Notes: generated by a model not told the origin, from the letters alone. 64,000 bases of DNA from Paramecium sonneborni (GCA_905182985.1 CAJJDN010000177.1:1-64000); one strand, 5' to 3'. Positions 49,274 through 61,850 are shown, numbered from the stretch's first letter. Program-made: numbers and translations.

Positions 49274-49849
49274 TCAACCAAATGATTGATCTAATGCTTC
49301 TTTTTTTTTGGTATATTCTTAAACTTGTAATTCTAATTATTGTATTCTTGAGATTAATTGTTTTTTTTCTTCAAGGAAGAGTTTTTTTTCTTCATAAAAT
49401 ATTTTTTTTTCTTCTTCATATCGTTTAAAACGTTCACGTACTTTTTGTTATATTTATTATAACTAAAGTTTAAATTGGTTTGAAGGACCAAAATCAGATG
49501 TTTGACTTGAAATGGATTAACAAAGTAAGAATTCTTTATGCTCAGTATTTTATTTGCGTGTAATTGAGAATTCACTTTTTTATGGAGTAACAGAGATTCT
49601 TGCAATATTATTGATACTAGGTTCATTTAAACTCTTTCTACTTTAGATAGTCTTAGTAATTGATGGTGATTTACTCTACATATAGGAATTAAGAAGAGTT
49701 TAGAATTATTTAAGTCTATTATCTTGATTATTGAATCTCACACAAGGATTGCTTTATTATTCTCTACATTGAATTTTATTTACTGCTCTCTTAATATTCT
49801 ATGGAGATAAACAATGATAAATAGATCCTTATTTAGACTATGTTTACAT
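49274..49849 (-). CDS. Small coiled-coil protein (191 residues)
   Basis: Uninterrupted code-6 frame. N-terminal 130 residues are polar and Ser/Gln/Asn-rich; the last 60 form a highly charged coiled coil (ERFKRYEEEKKIFYEEKKLF). Ends DQSFG. The standard-code frame on the same strand at 49354-49626 is a different frame and not real. Function unknown. Confidence 0.55.
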
Positions 49850-49915
49850 TATAAAATATTAATTATCATATTAATATATAGATATATACCATCAATATTT
49901 AATATATAATAAATA

Positions 49916-50837
49916 TCAACCATAGAATTCTATCATTTTTAATGATACTAAGGCAGTTTCTCTAACTATTTAATCTTAACTCTTTGAATATTAATTTAAA
50001 ATTTGAAGAGTAATTTCTTTATTTGAATTAACTGTTTAAAAAGCAGCAATAGCTTCATGACGAGCTATAGCTGGTTAATTTTCATCTTTTATCATATTAA
50101 TTAATGCTTCATGAATTTATTTTGGAGCTTCACCAACTTAACCAATAACAAAACAAATCTAGAATTAAATTAGTAATTACTTCATGTTTAAATAAAGCTC
50201 CAAGTTTATTACTTATTAATAATTAATCTATTTAATCAAAATATTTATTAGCATTATTTCTTAAATAATATAATGCTCTATATTTATTAAATAATGTAGT
50301 ATTATCATCTAATATGTATTCAACTGGATTTCTATCTAATTCTTAAAAAGGAGCAGCTGGTTCTCTTGTTCCTAAATACATTTTTCCATATAAAAATCCA
50401 AGTTCTTAAATTGTTTTTGCCTTCTCTAAACCAATAATACAAGTATCTTATAAGATATTTAAATTATCATTAACATTCTTTTTAGAATATTATTCAAATA
50501 TCTCTAAAGCTTCTTTTTAATTAATATTTGCTAATGCTTCTGCTGCCTCATGTCTTACTACATCATATTAAGTTTCATCTTTAATTACATCTATTAAGAA
50601 TTAAGTAATCTAAGATTCCAAACTTAAATCTGCTTATCCTAATGCATAAGCAATCTCATGTAATAATAAACATGATTTATTTTCTACCTTATTTAAATAA
50701 TTAAATCCCTATTTCAATAATTATATTGCTTCCATATTATTTATTGTTCTCAATTCAAATATTGCACTGTATATCTAATCTACTGTCGAAATTTCATTGA
50801 TAATGATTTCATAAAATTATTGTGGTGATTTTTACAT
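49916..50837 (-). CDS. Deoxyhypusine hydroxylase (HEAT-repeat, di-iron)
   Basis: A 22-nt intron splits the third metal motif; removing it gives 299 residues, the normal length of DOHH. Four His-Glu motifs that bind the two irons are present: LLHEIAYALGQ, VRHEAAEAL, FKHEICFVIGQ and ARHEAIAAF, arranged as two sets of HEAT repeats separated by a loop with APFQELDRNP-like sequence (PAAPFQELDRN). The enzyme hydroxylates deoxyhypusine to hypusine on translation factor eIF5A, the last step of that modification, in the cytosol. End EFYG at TGA 49918-49916. Confidence 0.93.
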
Positions 50838-50857
50838 TATTTTTATAAAAATTATTA

Positions 50858-52165
50858 TCAATAATTATATCTTCTTAAATTCAATAAGCTTCTTTATTTT
50901 GTATCTATAAGTTCATCTTTTAAAGATCTCAATAATGCTATTCTTTATTAAAATTATTGTTCTTCTATTCTTATCACTCTTTCTAATTCTTATCCAATCT
51001 AATTATAACATTAATTAATTTTTACATTTTCTCTCTAATTTTTTGTACATTCACTCAATTATTATTATTATTCTAAATTTCTACTTAGCATATCAGCTTC
51101 GATTAATATTTCTTAATGAGCCTTCTTAACATTATCTAAATCCACTCTCAATTTAGATATTTTTCTATTTAATTATTAATTTTAACTCAATAATTGTTAA
51201 TTTGTCTATGACAACTCATTTATTGTTGAATTATTATGCAATTATTTAACATTAATCTATTATTAACTAATATAATTTAAAGCCTCTTAATATTATCTTC
51301 TTGTATGAATTAATTCTTTATTCTTTAACATCAATTCCTCTTTAATCTTATTTATTTTCAATATATTTTAATACTTATGTAAATTAACTTTTTGTTGTGT
51401 CAGTTTACTTACTCAATTGATAGAAATCTTTTGATATATTATCATACTCTTATTTTATTCTAAATTTAAATACATATATTTATACTATATTATTGTTTAT
51501 TTTAATCCCTTCACTTCCTCTCCTAATAAAGTTTTCTCACTATTCAATTTACTCACTACAACACTTTCATCTCCTACAATCTTCTTTTCTTTATTTTATT
51601 ATTATTCATTCTCATCAATTTTATCCTCCACTTCTTCTATATAAACTTTCAAACTTTTTATCTCCTCCTATTATAACTTAATCTATTTTTGATATTATTA
51701 AATCTATGTTTTTAACTATTACTCACTAATACATTTTTAATCCTTTAAATCATTATACCTTAAAACTATTTATTATAATTACCTTCCCTCTAATTAAGTT
51801 AAATGTTATGCAATATCCTTAAATCTTTTTTCCCTTTCCTTATATTCTTATAGTTCAATCTTAAGTTAATTCATCTCTTAATCTTTCTCCCTTTCTTCTT
51901 CCTATTTATTCATTTAATAATATATAATAATATTATTGTTTAATTTCATTTTTTTATCTTCATTTTCATTTATTTTTTACTTAAATACTTATATTTTTAT
52001 ACTTTTGTTTTCTTACTTCTTCGTATAAATCATTCTACTAAATTATTTATGGATATTCTTTTGTTTTTATCATTTTCTATTATCTTCATCTTTTAGATTA
52101 TCATTAATTATCTTATATATTAAATTATTTATATTATTATAATTTACTATACCTGTATTTTACAT
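50858..52165 (-). CDS. Long coiled-coil protein (about 400 residues)
   Basis: Almost the whole product is Leu/Gln/Glu/Lys/Ile-rich heptads (MNQLKIELQEYKEREKRF; QQYQKQIKLQQEEIKSL). The stop is TGA 50860-50858, 20 bp from the DOHH start. The 5' end is uncertain: ATG 52165 is followed by an early TGA unless an intron is removed; ATG near 52040 starts the clear coiled-coil frame. No family recognised. Confidence 0.5.
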
Positions 52166-52190
52166 AAATATATAGAAAAATCAATTAGAA

Positions 52191-54337
52191 AAATGACAAC
52201 TTTATTTATGAGATAAAAACTTAATGAAAATATTTTATACAATTAAGATCCCAAAATATAAAATATCCCTTTTATGAAATCAATTTGTTTATACACTTTT
52301 TTTTTATTTTCAATGAATTTATGGTATATTAATTCAAATTTTTATAATTTTTATAATGATTACACTAAATTCATACAACCTATATTATCAACCAATTTAT
52401 GCAAAATCTTATCAAACATCTTTTTATCCTATATTCTTCTCATAATTATTTATTAGTTTTACACTATTTTCCCTCTAATATTGTACCTAGAATTTCAGCT
52501 GAAGGCTTTTTTCGTAATTCCTACTTTTTTTACCTTTTCAAGTATAAGTCATATTTTATATATTTGATAATTATTTAAAATTAGATTATAGATAGCAAAT
52601 GCATTTATTTACAATTTTATAGCCAATAACATCATTATGTTTTTCATCAACTTCTCGAATATTTTCATCCAATTTTAATATGGAGAAATTGCAAAAATAA
52701 ATTAAATATATATTATAATTTTTCATAATTTAAATTTGATATTCAAATTAACCTTGATGAAGATATAGATTTAAAACTGTTGAATCCGAAACTTAAATAA
52801 AATCAAAATTTTATTCACAATTATGAGAATGAATTTATTACAAATCATAAATTATAATAAAGTAAAAAAATGAATAACTGAACTTTAAACAACATTTCTT
52901 AGAACAACTGAATATTTATTTTCTAAGAAAATTATTAGAGACAAGATTTTGATTTTTGAATTGTTTCTAAAATTAAGTATAAAAAGATAGATTTAATAAA
53001 GTTTGCCTTTAAAAAAAATAAGAAAAATATCTAAATAATAGTATTTTGATTTTTTTTTGATTATTTAATTAGAAAATAATAGTTAATTAGTGGAGGACAA
53101 TGCATTTTATTCTAATATTCTGATTAAAATAAATGAATCCAAGCAAATTTTTTAAAAAAGAACAGCTCCAAATATCAAAGGACAAAATGATGGTTAAAGC
53201 CTCAAAAGAAAAAAAATTTATTATACTTATTTAATTATTTTTCTGAAAAAAAGATTTTTGCTGTCAGAAGATAAAAATACAATAATGGCCTTTTTTGTGT
53301 TATTCTTAAAAGAATTTATGATTAAATAAGTTAAATACTATATGAAATTTTTATTTAAAAATCATACCCATAAAATATGAAATTAATAATTTGCATTTTT
53401 AAAAATTTTTTAATTAATTGATTATAGTGTACGATTTTTTTTTTACAAAATAATTATCATTTCTTTTTAGAGTAGGGTAAAACAAAAAATACAATAAAAG
53501 AAAATTTTAAGTTTTATTAATTAAACAATTAATTTATTTCAATAATTAGAAGATTTATTTGAAAAAGTATTATAAATTTTATGGAATTATTCTGCCTTAT
53601 TAATTTATATTCTTTTCTCACGAAAACTATGATTTTTAAATATAGTAAAATAGTTAATTAGTAGTTTTATTTCTATAATTAATGTGTATGATGTCTTATC
53701 ATCGGAAATATAAATAAATTTATTAAAATATAGATTCTAGCTCATCAAAAAGATTCTTGTTTAAAATTTTTGGATAGCATTATTTTAATACCTAAAAATG
53801 TAATCCCCTCTAAAAATACTTGACAGTTTAAACTAAACAAACTCTTATCAAATGCCTGATTATTTGGATATTTTAGGAACTTAAACTAAAATTTAAATGT
53901 AAAGAAAATACAATTTGGGATAAAATACATATAAATATTACACAAGTAATAAAATACGAGGGGAAATCAACTTGAAATAATTATTCATTTGGAATGAGAT
54001 GTTATCAAATTTTTCAAGATTTTAACGTGTACATAAATTAATATAAGATAGATTATTTGCTGAAAAAAAATGGTTTACTTGATAATGTTCCCAAAGAATT
54101 ATCAGTTGATCACTATAAAATTTTCAAATTGATAATCAATTTAATTAACTTAAAAAATTTTTATAATAATAATTTTAATAGAATTAATGTATTTTTATAC
54201 AATTNAAATGACAACTTTATTTATGAGATAAAAACTTAATGAAAATATTTTATACAATTAAGATCCCAAAATATAAAATATCCCTTTTATGAAATCAATT
54301 TGTTTATACACTTTTTTTTTATTTTCAATGAATTTAT
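52191..54337. repeat. 132-bp repeat (52191-52322 = 54206-54337) at a divergent contig join
   Basis: The right contig starts at 54206 with 132 bp identical to 52191-52322. Then the two differ: left reads TA-TGGTATATT, right reads TA-TTAATAATTC. Unlike the other joins, the left contig goes on for another 1,882 bp of different sequence. Confidence 0.85.
52323..54204. other. Candidate retained germline-limited (IES-like) segment
   Basis: Sequence present only in the left contig after the TA at 52320-52321. If the right contig shows the processed junction, this is the 5' part of an incompletely removed segment longer than 1.88 kb. It is AT-rich without conserved coding; no transposase motif was recognised. 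Alternatives are a misassembled contig tail or an allelic difference. Confidence 0.4.
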
Positions 54338-54924
54338 TAATAATTCATATATTAATTACAAAAAATTATTAAATATTTTAATCATTAGAAAACATTTGTA
54401 TGTTTTCAAAAATTTTAGGTTAATTATAAAACATTATCAAATATTTTAATCAATATAATCCTTTATTAGTTATTTTTTAAGTTTTCTATTAATTATCAAA
54501 TGTATTAATAAATATCAAACTTGTGAATTTATCAAAAAAATTTATTTTTCGACTTAAAATATTTAAGTCTATTGATTAATATGATATTATTGTAGTTTAT
54601 GAAAAAATTGTATTCAACTAAAATTTTACAAAACATAATTTATATATATACAATTATTTAATATCATGCAAATAAATGTATTGAAACATAAACATTTATA
54701 TAACGACATTAATTTTATAATAATTCTTTATAAATAGTAATTCGTTTTTAATTAATAGAAATTATGAAACATAAAATTTTATAATTAATATTAATATTAA
54801 TGCATATTTTTTGCAAACAACTTATGAGAACTTATTATATATAAACTTTAATTTATTTTATAAATTTAATAGTATTAAAAATATTTTAGAATGCATTTTA
54901 TATGATAATAAATTTAAGTTAAAT

Positions 54925-56066
54925 TCACTTGATTTCATCCAATTAGTTCTTGCTTTTAAAGTATTCAATATCTTTATCTGACAGTTATATCAATCTACCA
55001 TAATTATCTACCAAATGATTGCCATCTTAATTCATAACATAACCATTTTCATCTACCTGATATATAATTTCATCCTCTTCGTTCTCATTTTCATGAATGA
55101 TTGACATTTTATCTAAAATTAAATTATATGTACATCTTTCCATATCTTCTTTTGTTAAAATAATTTATTATTCTTCTTAATTCAATAAACGGACAGGGGA
55201 TTCTTTTTCTTTTATTAAATCACAATTATCTTAGTCTATTGTATCATTATATTAATTGTCAGGTAATTTTCTATTTAATAAATAATCATTGACTTATTTA
55301 TTAAATTATTCATATTTCTTAATATAAGTATCATAAGTGTCTAAGGTTATTTATGATTAAGGTTATTATGATTAAGTGGATTGTAATTTCAACTAATTAT
55401 CAACATATTATTGCAATTCTTAAGTTATTTCTTATTTTATTCCAGAATAAAAAGTAAGCTAATGTGTTTATTGTAATTATATTTTTTTTAATTCATCAAT
55501 TTCAAGTTTTAATTTTTTAGTTAATTCTTATTCCTGTACTAATTATAAATTTAATGCTTCTAATTAAGTAGTAAATGTTTTATTGATTTATTTTTGTTCA
55601 ATCAAATCTTGTTTTGATTAGTCTAATTCTAATTTAACTAATTCAAAATCTTTTCTAGAGAATTCAAACATCTTTAACATTTCTTCTCTTAATTGCTTAA
55701 TTTAGGCTTCGTTAGACGTTTAAGATTGAAAAGCTCCAATAGGGATTTATTATAAAGATCTTTAAGAATGTTAAGGAGTATCGTGTTAACTTATAAGTCT
55801 GCCAGATTAGAATGATTTTGGATTTAAATTTTCTTTATCTCTTTCTCTAGATTAATGGTGTTATTGAAGAACAGGCCTTAATTCTTCAGTTTTAAGAACA
55901 ATTGGTTATTAACAATATTATTATGGCTGTTAAGGAACTACATATTAAGGTTAAAGGAACTGCATACGGTTGGATTACTATTCTATAAGCAATAAATATA
56001 AATAATTTTACATATTCTAGGACATGGACTTGAGGGAGCTGGAGATAAACGACGCTGTTAATGCAT
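54925..56066 (-). CDS. Gln-rich coiled-coil protein (370 residues)
   Basis: One 29-nt intron (GTAAAATT..GCTTATAG) after residue 19 leaves 371 codons. The N-terminal 110 residues are Gln/Pro/Ser-rich and disordered (RRLSPAPSSPCP). Residues about 115-230 are a coiled coil (QIKQLREEMLKMFEFSRKDF). The C-terminal part contains YQVDENGYVMNQDGNHLVD then YGRLIQL, which looks like short Asp/Gly-Asn-Gly strand repeats seen in several ciliate proteins. Function unknown. Confidence 0.6.
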
Positions 56067-56259
56067 TTTAAAAATATAAAAATTAAAATATAATGAAGGC
56101 TCAACATAATAGCTATCATAAATTACAGTTGAAATTAAATTTTTAATTGTTTCATGCATTATAAATAAGTGAATCAAAAGTCAAATTCAATATAATACAA
56201 ATTATACTTCCTTTATAACTTAATAACTATAAAAAAGAAATATAATTTCAAATAATTAA

Positions 56260-57724
56260 TCATATTTCTACTTTATTTCTAGAAGATTAAGTAGTTTTAT
56301 ATAATGAATTAGAATTATTGACAATTGGAAATAATTCGTTTTTTACATTAGATTATTTAAGTCTTCGATTAATATAGTTATTAATAACTTTATGTTATAG
56401 AAAACTGCTATAAATGGATGTCTTTGTTGATCCTGGAGGTATTAGATCATATTTAATTGGTTCATTATCATAAATTTCAGTTCTAATTAATCTTTTATGT
56501 TTTTTAGGTATTACTATAACTTTTTCTGCTTCGCTTGAATAAAGTTTAGTAAAGCAATAGCTACATAATGAGATTGTTTAATTAATAAAAACTGTGTTTT
56601 TACGAAATTCTTAATATTCTTCTAAAGTCATTCTTGGATACATTAATTTGATTACTCTAGGGATCAGTTGGGTTGGATCTATTTTTAGTTATTATGCATT
56701 CAATCTATATGATTTAGGAGATTAAATTTAAGATCTATGATCAGATCCGGATTCCCAATAATGAATCAACTCTTTTAATTTGACTTTTGAAAATTCTATT
56801 TAATTTTTCTCTTCATCACAAACTATGCATTTAGAATTATCAGATAATGTAATAGGTTTCGGATAGTTCAAAAGCTCTTTAGTGACCTTTTTAGTTATCG
56901 AAAAATTGGCTTATAATTAGTTCTATTTATTACGTAATGTAAATTTAGAAGGTACATTGAATGTTGATAAATTGGAACATATTATAAGATATATTTATCC
57001 TTTCTTTGATAATTTAAATATCAATTCCATTAATGTAATCTCTTTTTAGTTTTAAGTTACATTGATTACATGAGACATAATTAATCCACATAATAATTCT
57101 AATCTTTAACAAAACTAAGTCCCTTATAAACTAAAAATCTGAAAAATTAAATTTTACGTTGATTATTCTACAGGTCCATTTGGTGTTTCGAATGTCACTG
57201 CTCTTTAATAAATATCAGCTTTCTACATCATAATTGGATATTTATTAGTGAAAACTTCAAAATAACACAAATTGTTTCCCCATGTACATTTTATAACTTC
57301 ATTCTTCTCAGCTAAAAAATAATTATAAAAATCTACATTTTGGATAAATGAATTTCTATAAATAACCCTCTGTTTCATAACTCATTTGAGATATTAATTA
57401 GCTTAGAAGATATTGAGAAAGAAATTCAAATTCAGTTTAATTGTCTTTCTTTACAATCCAAGCAGCACATATTTCATGATTATCCTTTTAATCCCTGATA
57501 AAATCTTATAAAATTGACTCTAAGTTTAATTTTGTTTTGCTTTTTCTCATTATTTAAGAATCAACACTATAATACCAAAAATGAGGTTATCCTTAAATTA
57601 TTTATATTGTGTCAGGAATGTCTAAGCGTATATTGTTTTTGAAAATTGGATCTTAAAGCCATAACAAATGAATTAGATTGAAATTGAATCCGCATCCTTC
57701 AAGCTAAAACTTATTAAAACTCAT
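56260..57724 (-). CDS. Unknown protein with Cys pairs (479 residues)
   Basis: From ATG 57724 to TGA 56262-56260 with one 25-nt intron (GTAGATTT..TTTTAG), giving exactly 480 codons. N-terminal two thirds look folded (QFLGCGF-type start LEGCGFNFN, ICAAWIVKKDN, CTWGNNLCYFEVF). Further on, CIVC and CSYC pairs about 80 residues apart could bind zinc. Ser/Asn-rich tail. No family recognised. An upstream ATG at 57829 opens a short frame that might be a first exon, but no clean splice joins it. Confidence 0.5.
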
Positions 57725-58233
57725 TAATTTTTGTATTACAAAAATTAATTATCATTATTTTCCTTCTCATCAACTTAAATAATTTCATATTGCTAATCAT
57801 AATATTTATCCTCATTCATAATGAGATTAACTTTTATTTCTCATATATTTTTTAACCCAACAATAATCTAAAAATTTAAAACTGTTATTTTATCTTTAAT
57901 TTAAACAAATAAATTACTTAAGAAATGATTATTTTTCAAAATTTTATTTTGATGAATTGTGTAAATGTTAGAATTCAATGAACAATTAATATTTTAATAC
58001 TAATTGAAATAATATGTTCTTGTTTTTTTAAAAAATATACTTTTTCAGAGATATTATTTGTTAATATTAAATTTTTTAGAATGATTTTAGACTTCAAAAC
58101 TAATAAATCAAATTTTATTAAGGCAATTAACAATTGATTTTTTTTTTTGCAATAATATAAATTAAAAATGAGATACTTGCTTGATTATAATGATATATTT
58201 AAAAATTAACTGTGTATTACAATTCAATCATTA
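57725..58233. other. AT-rich spacer
   Basis: No supported gene. The only frame, opening at 57829 on the minus strand, ends after about 30 codons. Confidence 0.4.
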
Positions 58234-58835
58234 TCACTATAGCTGAGATTTCATCATTCTTTCTTTTCCATGTTCTGTCATTGCCTACGAAATTTATATT
58301 AATGAGACTTTTATGAAGGAGATTTACCCAATCGATCTTGAATTACAATTATTATTTTCATTACTCATTTTAATATAGAAATAAAGATTTATTAATGACT
58401 TAATTTTTAATTTGAGTTTATTAGATTTGATTATTTATTAAGTAAGTTTTTAATTGTTATGATTAATTATCAATTTAGGAAATTAGCCAAATGATTTATC
58501 AAGAATATCTGAAATGAATTAATTATTCATTTTTTTATTAAGAAAATAAATCTTTTTATTTTTTCTCAATCAGCAATAAATTTTTTCCAAGAGCTTTCAA
58601 TTTCTTTTAAAATTAGATAACTATAACAATTTTTAATGAAATGTTGCTATATTAGGATAACATAATTCTTTAACTTCTTATGAAATATCCTTAAATGCTG
58701 AGTCCATAACACTTAATAAAGATGCCTTAAGGTTTTTATTAGGCTGTTTTATACATGCTAATGACTTCTTTAATTTAGATATGATGTTTCATTAATAATT
58801 TTTGTCATTTCTACTTGAAATTCAGATTCATCCAT
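58234..58835 (-). CDS. Unknown small helical protein, exon structure unresolved
   Basis: A likely start is ATG 58835 (MDESEF) and a likely stop TGA 58236-58234. Coding-like pieces in different frames, such as MDSAFKDISQEVKELC and KALGKNLLLIEKKQKDLF, show that at least two introns are present. One candidate is 47 nt long (GTAGAAAT..ATTAAAG). The pieces are amphipathic helices, compatible with a small coiled-coil protein. Its 5' part is repeated at 59695-60043 by the contig overlap. Confidence 0.4.
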
Positions 58836-59017
58836 CAATTAAATACCTGTTAGTACATTGAGAATTCTTAAAAAATATATTATTTATTCTCCTCAATAAA
58901 TAATTTTAAGTCTCTATGAAGTATTTAAATTGCTATTTTTAGTGGAGTTTATAAATTTAATAATATAAAATCCTTTAATAATAATAATCCTTTATTATTT
59001 TAAATAGATTCCAAATT

Positions 59018-59693
59018 TCAATCATTCTATTATTCCCATTTCACACATCTATTATTTAGCCATTCTCCAATTGTCAAAATATCATTTTCTATATATTTCG
59101 ATTCTCCTTATAATTATCCATCTACCCAATTACTCTCAAATCTACATCCATCCGGACATTTGAATAAACCCTCACCATTTTTCATATCATTTTTATATTA
59201 CTTTTAATTTCATTATATTCTTACACATTAAAATATATTTCCATTCTCAAATACTATTTATGCTCTACCTTCTTTTCTATTATCTATCCACTTACCAAAC
59301 TTAATTAAAATACTATTCTACCAAATAATTTCATTCCATTTGGATATATGTAAACTCCATCTCCTGAAAAACTATCCTTTTAAAATTATCCTTCATATGA
59401 TGATCCATCAGGAAATTTTATTTTCCCTTGACCATGTTTCTTTCCTTCCTCAAATGTTCCCTCATATTCAGTTTTATCTGCAAATATCTCTTTTCCTATA
59501 CCATGCTAAAATCCATTATGCCACTTCACTTAATATAACTTATTATTACCCAACCAATATATTTGTCTCCATTTTTTCTTGTATAGATACCCCAACCTTC
59601 TGCAAATCCATTCTTCATTTCTCCTTCATATGTATCTCCCTCTGTAAATTCTACATTCTCATAATACTAAATATTTTCAGCTGAACAATTTCC
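59018..59693 (-). pseudogene. Duplicate MORN gene missing its start codon (artefact)
   Basis: Identical to 60226-60901. The three start-codon bases fall beyond the N, so the copy looks 5'-truncated. Not a second gene. Confidence 0.9.
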
Positions 59694-59694
59694 N

Positions 59695-60043
59695 CCAAAT
59701 GATTTATCAAGAATATCTGAAATGAATTAATTATTCATTTTTTTATTAAGAAAATAAATCTTTTTATTTTTTCTCAATCAGCAATAAATTTTTTCCAAGA
59801 GCTTTCAATTTCTTTTAAAATTAGATAACTATAACAATTTTTAATGAAATGTTGCTATATTAGGATAACATAATTCTTTAACTTCTTATGAAATATCCTT
59901 AAATGCTGAGTCCATAACACTTAATAAAGATGCCTTAAGGTTTTTATTAGGCTGTTTTATACATGCTAATGACTTCTTTAATTTAGATATGATGTTTCAT
60001 TAATAATTTTTGTCATTTCTACTTGAAATTCAGATTCATCCAT
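59695..60043 (-). pseudogene. Duplicate 5' part of small helical protein gene (artefact)
   Basis: Identical to 58487-58835, starting right after the N. It belongs to the overlap between contigs. Confidence 0.85.
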
Positions 60044-60225
60044 CAATTAAATACCTGTTAGTACATTGAGAATTCTTAAAAAATATATTATTTATTCTCC
60101 TCAATAAATAATTTTAAGTCTCTATGAAGTATTTAAATTGCTATTTTTAGTGGAGTTTATAAATTTAATAATATAAAATCCTTTAATAATAATAATCCTT
60201 TATTATTTTAAATAGATTCCAAATT

Positions 60226-60904
60226 TCAATCATTCTATTATTCCCATTTCACACATCTATTATTTAGCCATTCTCCAATTGTCAAAATATCATTTTCTAT
60301 ATATTTCGATTCTCCTTATAATTATCCATCTACCCAATTACTCTCAAATCTACATCCATCCGGACATTTGAATAAACCCTCACCATTTTTCATATCATTT
60401 TTATATTACTTTTAATTTCATTATATTCTTACACATTAAAATATATTTCCATTCTCAAATACTATTTATGCTCTACCTTCTTTTCTATTATCTATCCACT
60501 TACCAAACTTAATTAAAATACTATTCTACCAAATAATTTCATTCCATTTGGATATATGTAAACTCCATCTCCTGAAAAACTATCCTTTTAAAATTATCCT
60601 TCATATGATGATCCATCAGGAAATTTTATTTTCCCTTGACCATGTTTCTTTCCTTCCTCAAATGTTCCCTCATATTCAGTTTTATCTGCAAATATCTCTT
60701 TTCCTATACCATGCTAAAATCCATTATGCCACTTCACTTAATATAACTTATTATTACCCAACCAATATATTTGTCTCCATTTTTTCTTGTATAGATACCC
60801 CAACCTTCTGCAAATCCATTCTTCATTTCTCCTTCATATGTATCTCCCTCTGTAAATTCTACATTCTCATAATACTAAATATTTTCAGCTGAACAATTTC
60901 CCAT
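60226..60904 (-). CDS. MORN-repeat protein with N-terminal MGNC acylation site
   Basis: From ATG 60904 to TGA 60228-60226, about 200 residues; introns of 26 nt (GTTGGGTA..TATTAAG) and 24 nt (GTAAGAAT..TTAAAAG) are clear, and a third is implied. At least six MORN units (Y-x-G-x-x-x-x-G-x-x-x-G-x-G) are seen: TYEGEMKNGFAEGWG, EYEGTFEEGKKHGQGK, SYEGQFQKDSFSGDG and diverged ones after. The start MGNCSAEN gives Gly2 and Cys4, the pattern for N-myristoylation plus palmitoylation, so it probably sits on a membrane. MORN proteins organise membrane-cytoskeleton contacts in protists. Confidence 0.8.
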
Positions 60905-61366
60905 TTTATTTTTATTATTATTTTTAATTTAATCTCTATATTTTTATTATTTAACATATATTATCCTCATTTCGTCAATATACTATAAAAATCAAAATTC
61001 AATTTGATAATAACTAAAATTTTAAATCTAAATATATTATTTTACTACTAAATTCATCACATTTTTTACTTGAATTCAAAAATTTTGGGTTATTATTAGT
61101 TATGCATTTTAATTCTTATTTAACTAGAATAACCTTAATATTTATTCATTTCAATTATAAAATAGATAGAAAATGTGAATTTCAGATAGAATACTTAAGA
61201 AAAACAAAAATGTTAATCAATTTATATTTTATAATAAAAAAAGAAAAGGAATTTAAGGAATATGAAAAATAAAAAGAGAAAAGCTATTTTTTTATGAGTA
61301 TAAGGAATGCAAAATTGAATAATTACAAAAAGATTTTGAATTAATGATATAAGGTTGATATAAAGT
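60905..61366. other. AT-rich spacer
   Basis: 460 bp with no supported gene; contains A and T runs only. Confidence 0.45.
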
Positions 61367-61631
61367 TCAAAATTATTTGCCTTTTTCATTTTCATCATCT
61401 GAGAATCCTAGATCATTCATAAGTTCTGTCACACTTTTTTCTATGTCATCAATTCGCTTTCCTAATAAAATGATGAGATTTGGATAAGTTACCCATATCA
61501 TCTATTCTGTTCACAATAGTATTTTGCATTTCATCAAATCTATCTTACATTTGTTTAAGAAGAGTTTGCACAAAGTTATTAAGCTCTTTAGTGGAGGGAT
61601 CCTCTGACATCTATTAGACTTTATCACTCAT
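61367..61631 (-). CDS. Heat shock factor binding protein 1 homologue
   Basis: Removing a 31-nt intron (61462-61492) gives 77 residues, the family's usual size. The conserved coiled-coil core is plain: NFVQTLLKQMQDRFDEM, then RIDDMGKRIDDIEKSV, then ELMNDLGF. HSBP1 forms small trimeric coiled coils; it binds trimeric heat shock factor and also helps assemble the WASH complex on endosomes. Acidic tail. Divergent from the kinase gene, with 220 bp between starts. Confidence 0.93.
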
Positions 61632-61850
61632 TTGAATTTTTTAAAATATATATTATTAACTATAATTAATTATAGTGAATATTTATATATAGTGTTATTA
61701 ATAATTATTGACTTAATTGATATTATGAAGCTACAGTTGAAAGAAGATAATGAGAATTATTAGTAAATAAATAAATTAAATATGTTTTTATCAAAGAAAA
61801 GAATTTAATTAATATATAGATCTTTTCTATTTTTAATCCTGAAATCTTTT

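Larger units (their letters stand above)
52166..54924. other. 2.8-kb AT-rich, apparently gene-free region
   Basis: No frame with recognisable protein features is seen on either strand. Runs of A and T dominate. Imperfect direct repeats of the type TTAT(T/C)AAATATTTTAATCA occur at 54366-54384 and 54434-54452. The N at 54205 joins two contigs. This is by far the longest gap in the window. Confidence 0.6.
58487..60901. repeat. Unmerged contig overlap (58487-59693 = 59695-60901) around N at 59694
   Basis: 1,207 bases repeated at offset 1,208 and bounded by the N. It duplicates the MORN gene and the 5' part of its downstream neighbour. Assembly artefact. Confidence 0.93.

Noticed and set aside
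59340..60892. Two identical 114-codon standard-code frames on the plus strand
   Set aside because: They are antisense to the MORN gene and identical only because of the contig overlap.
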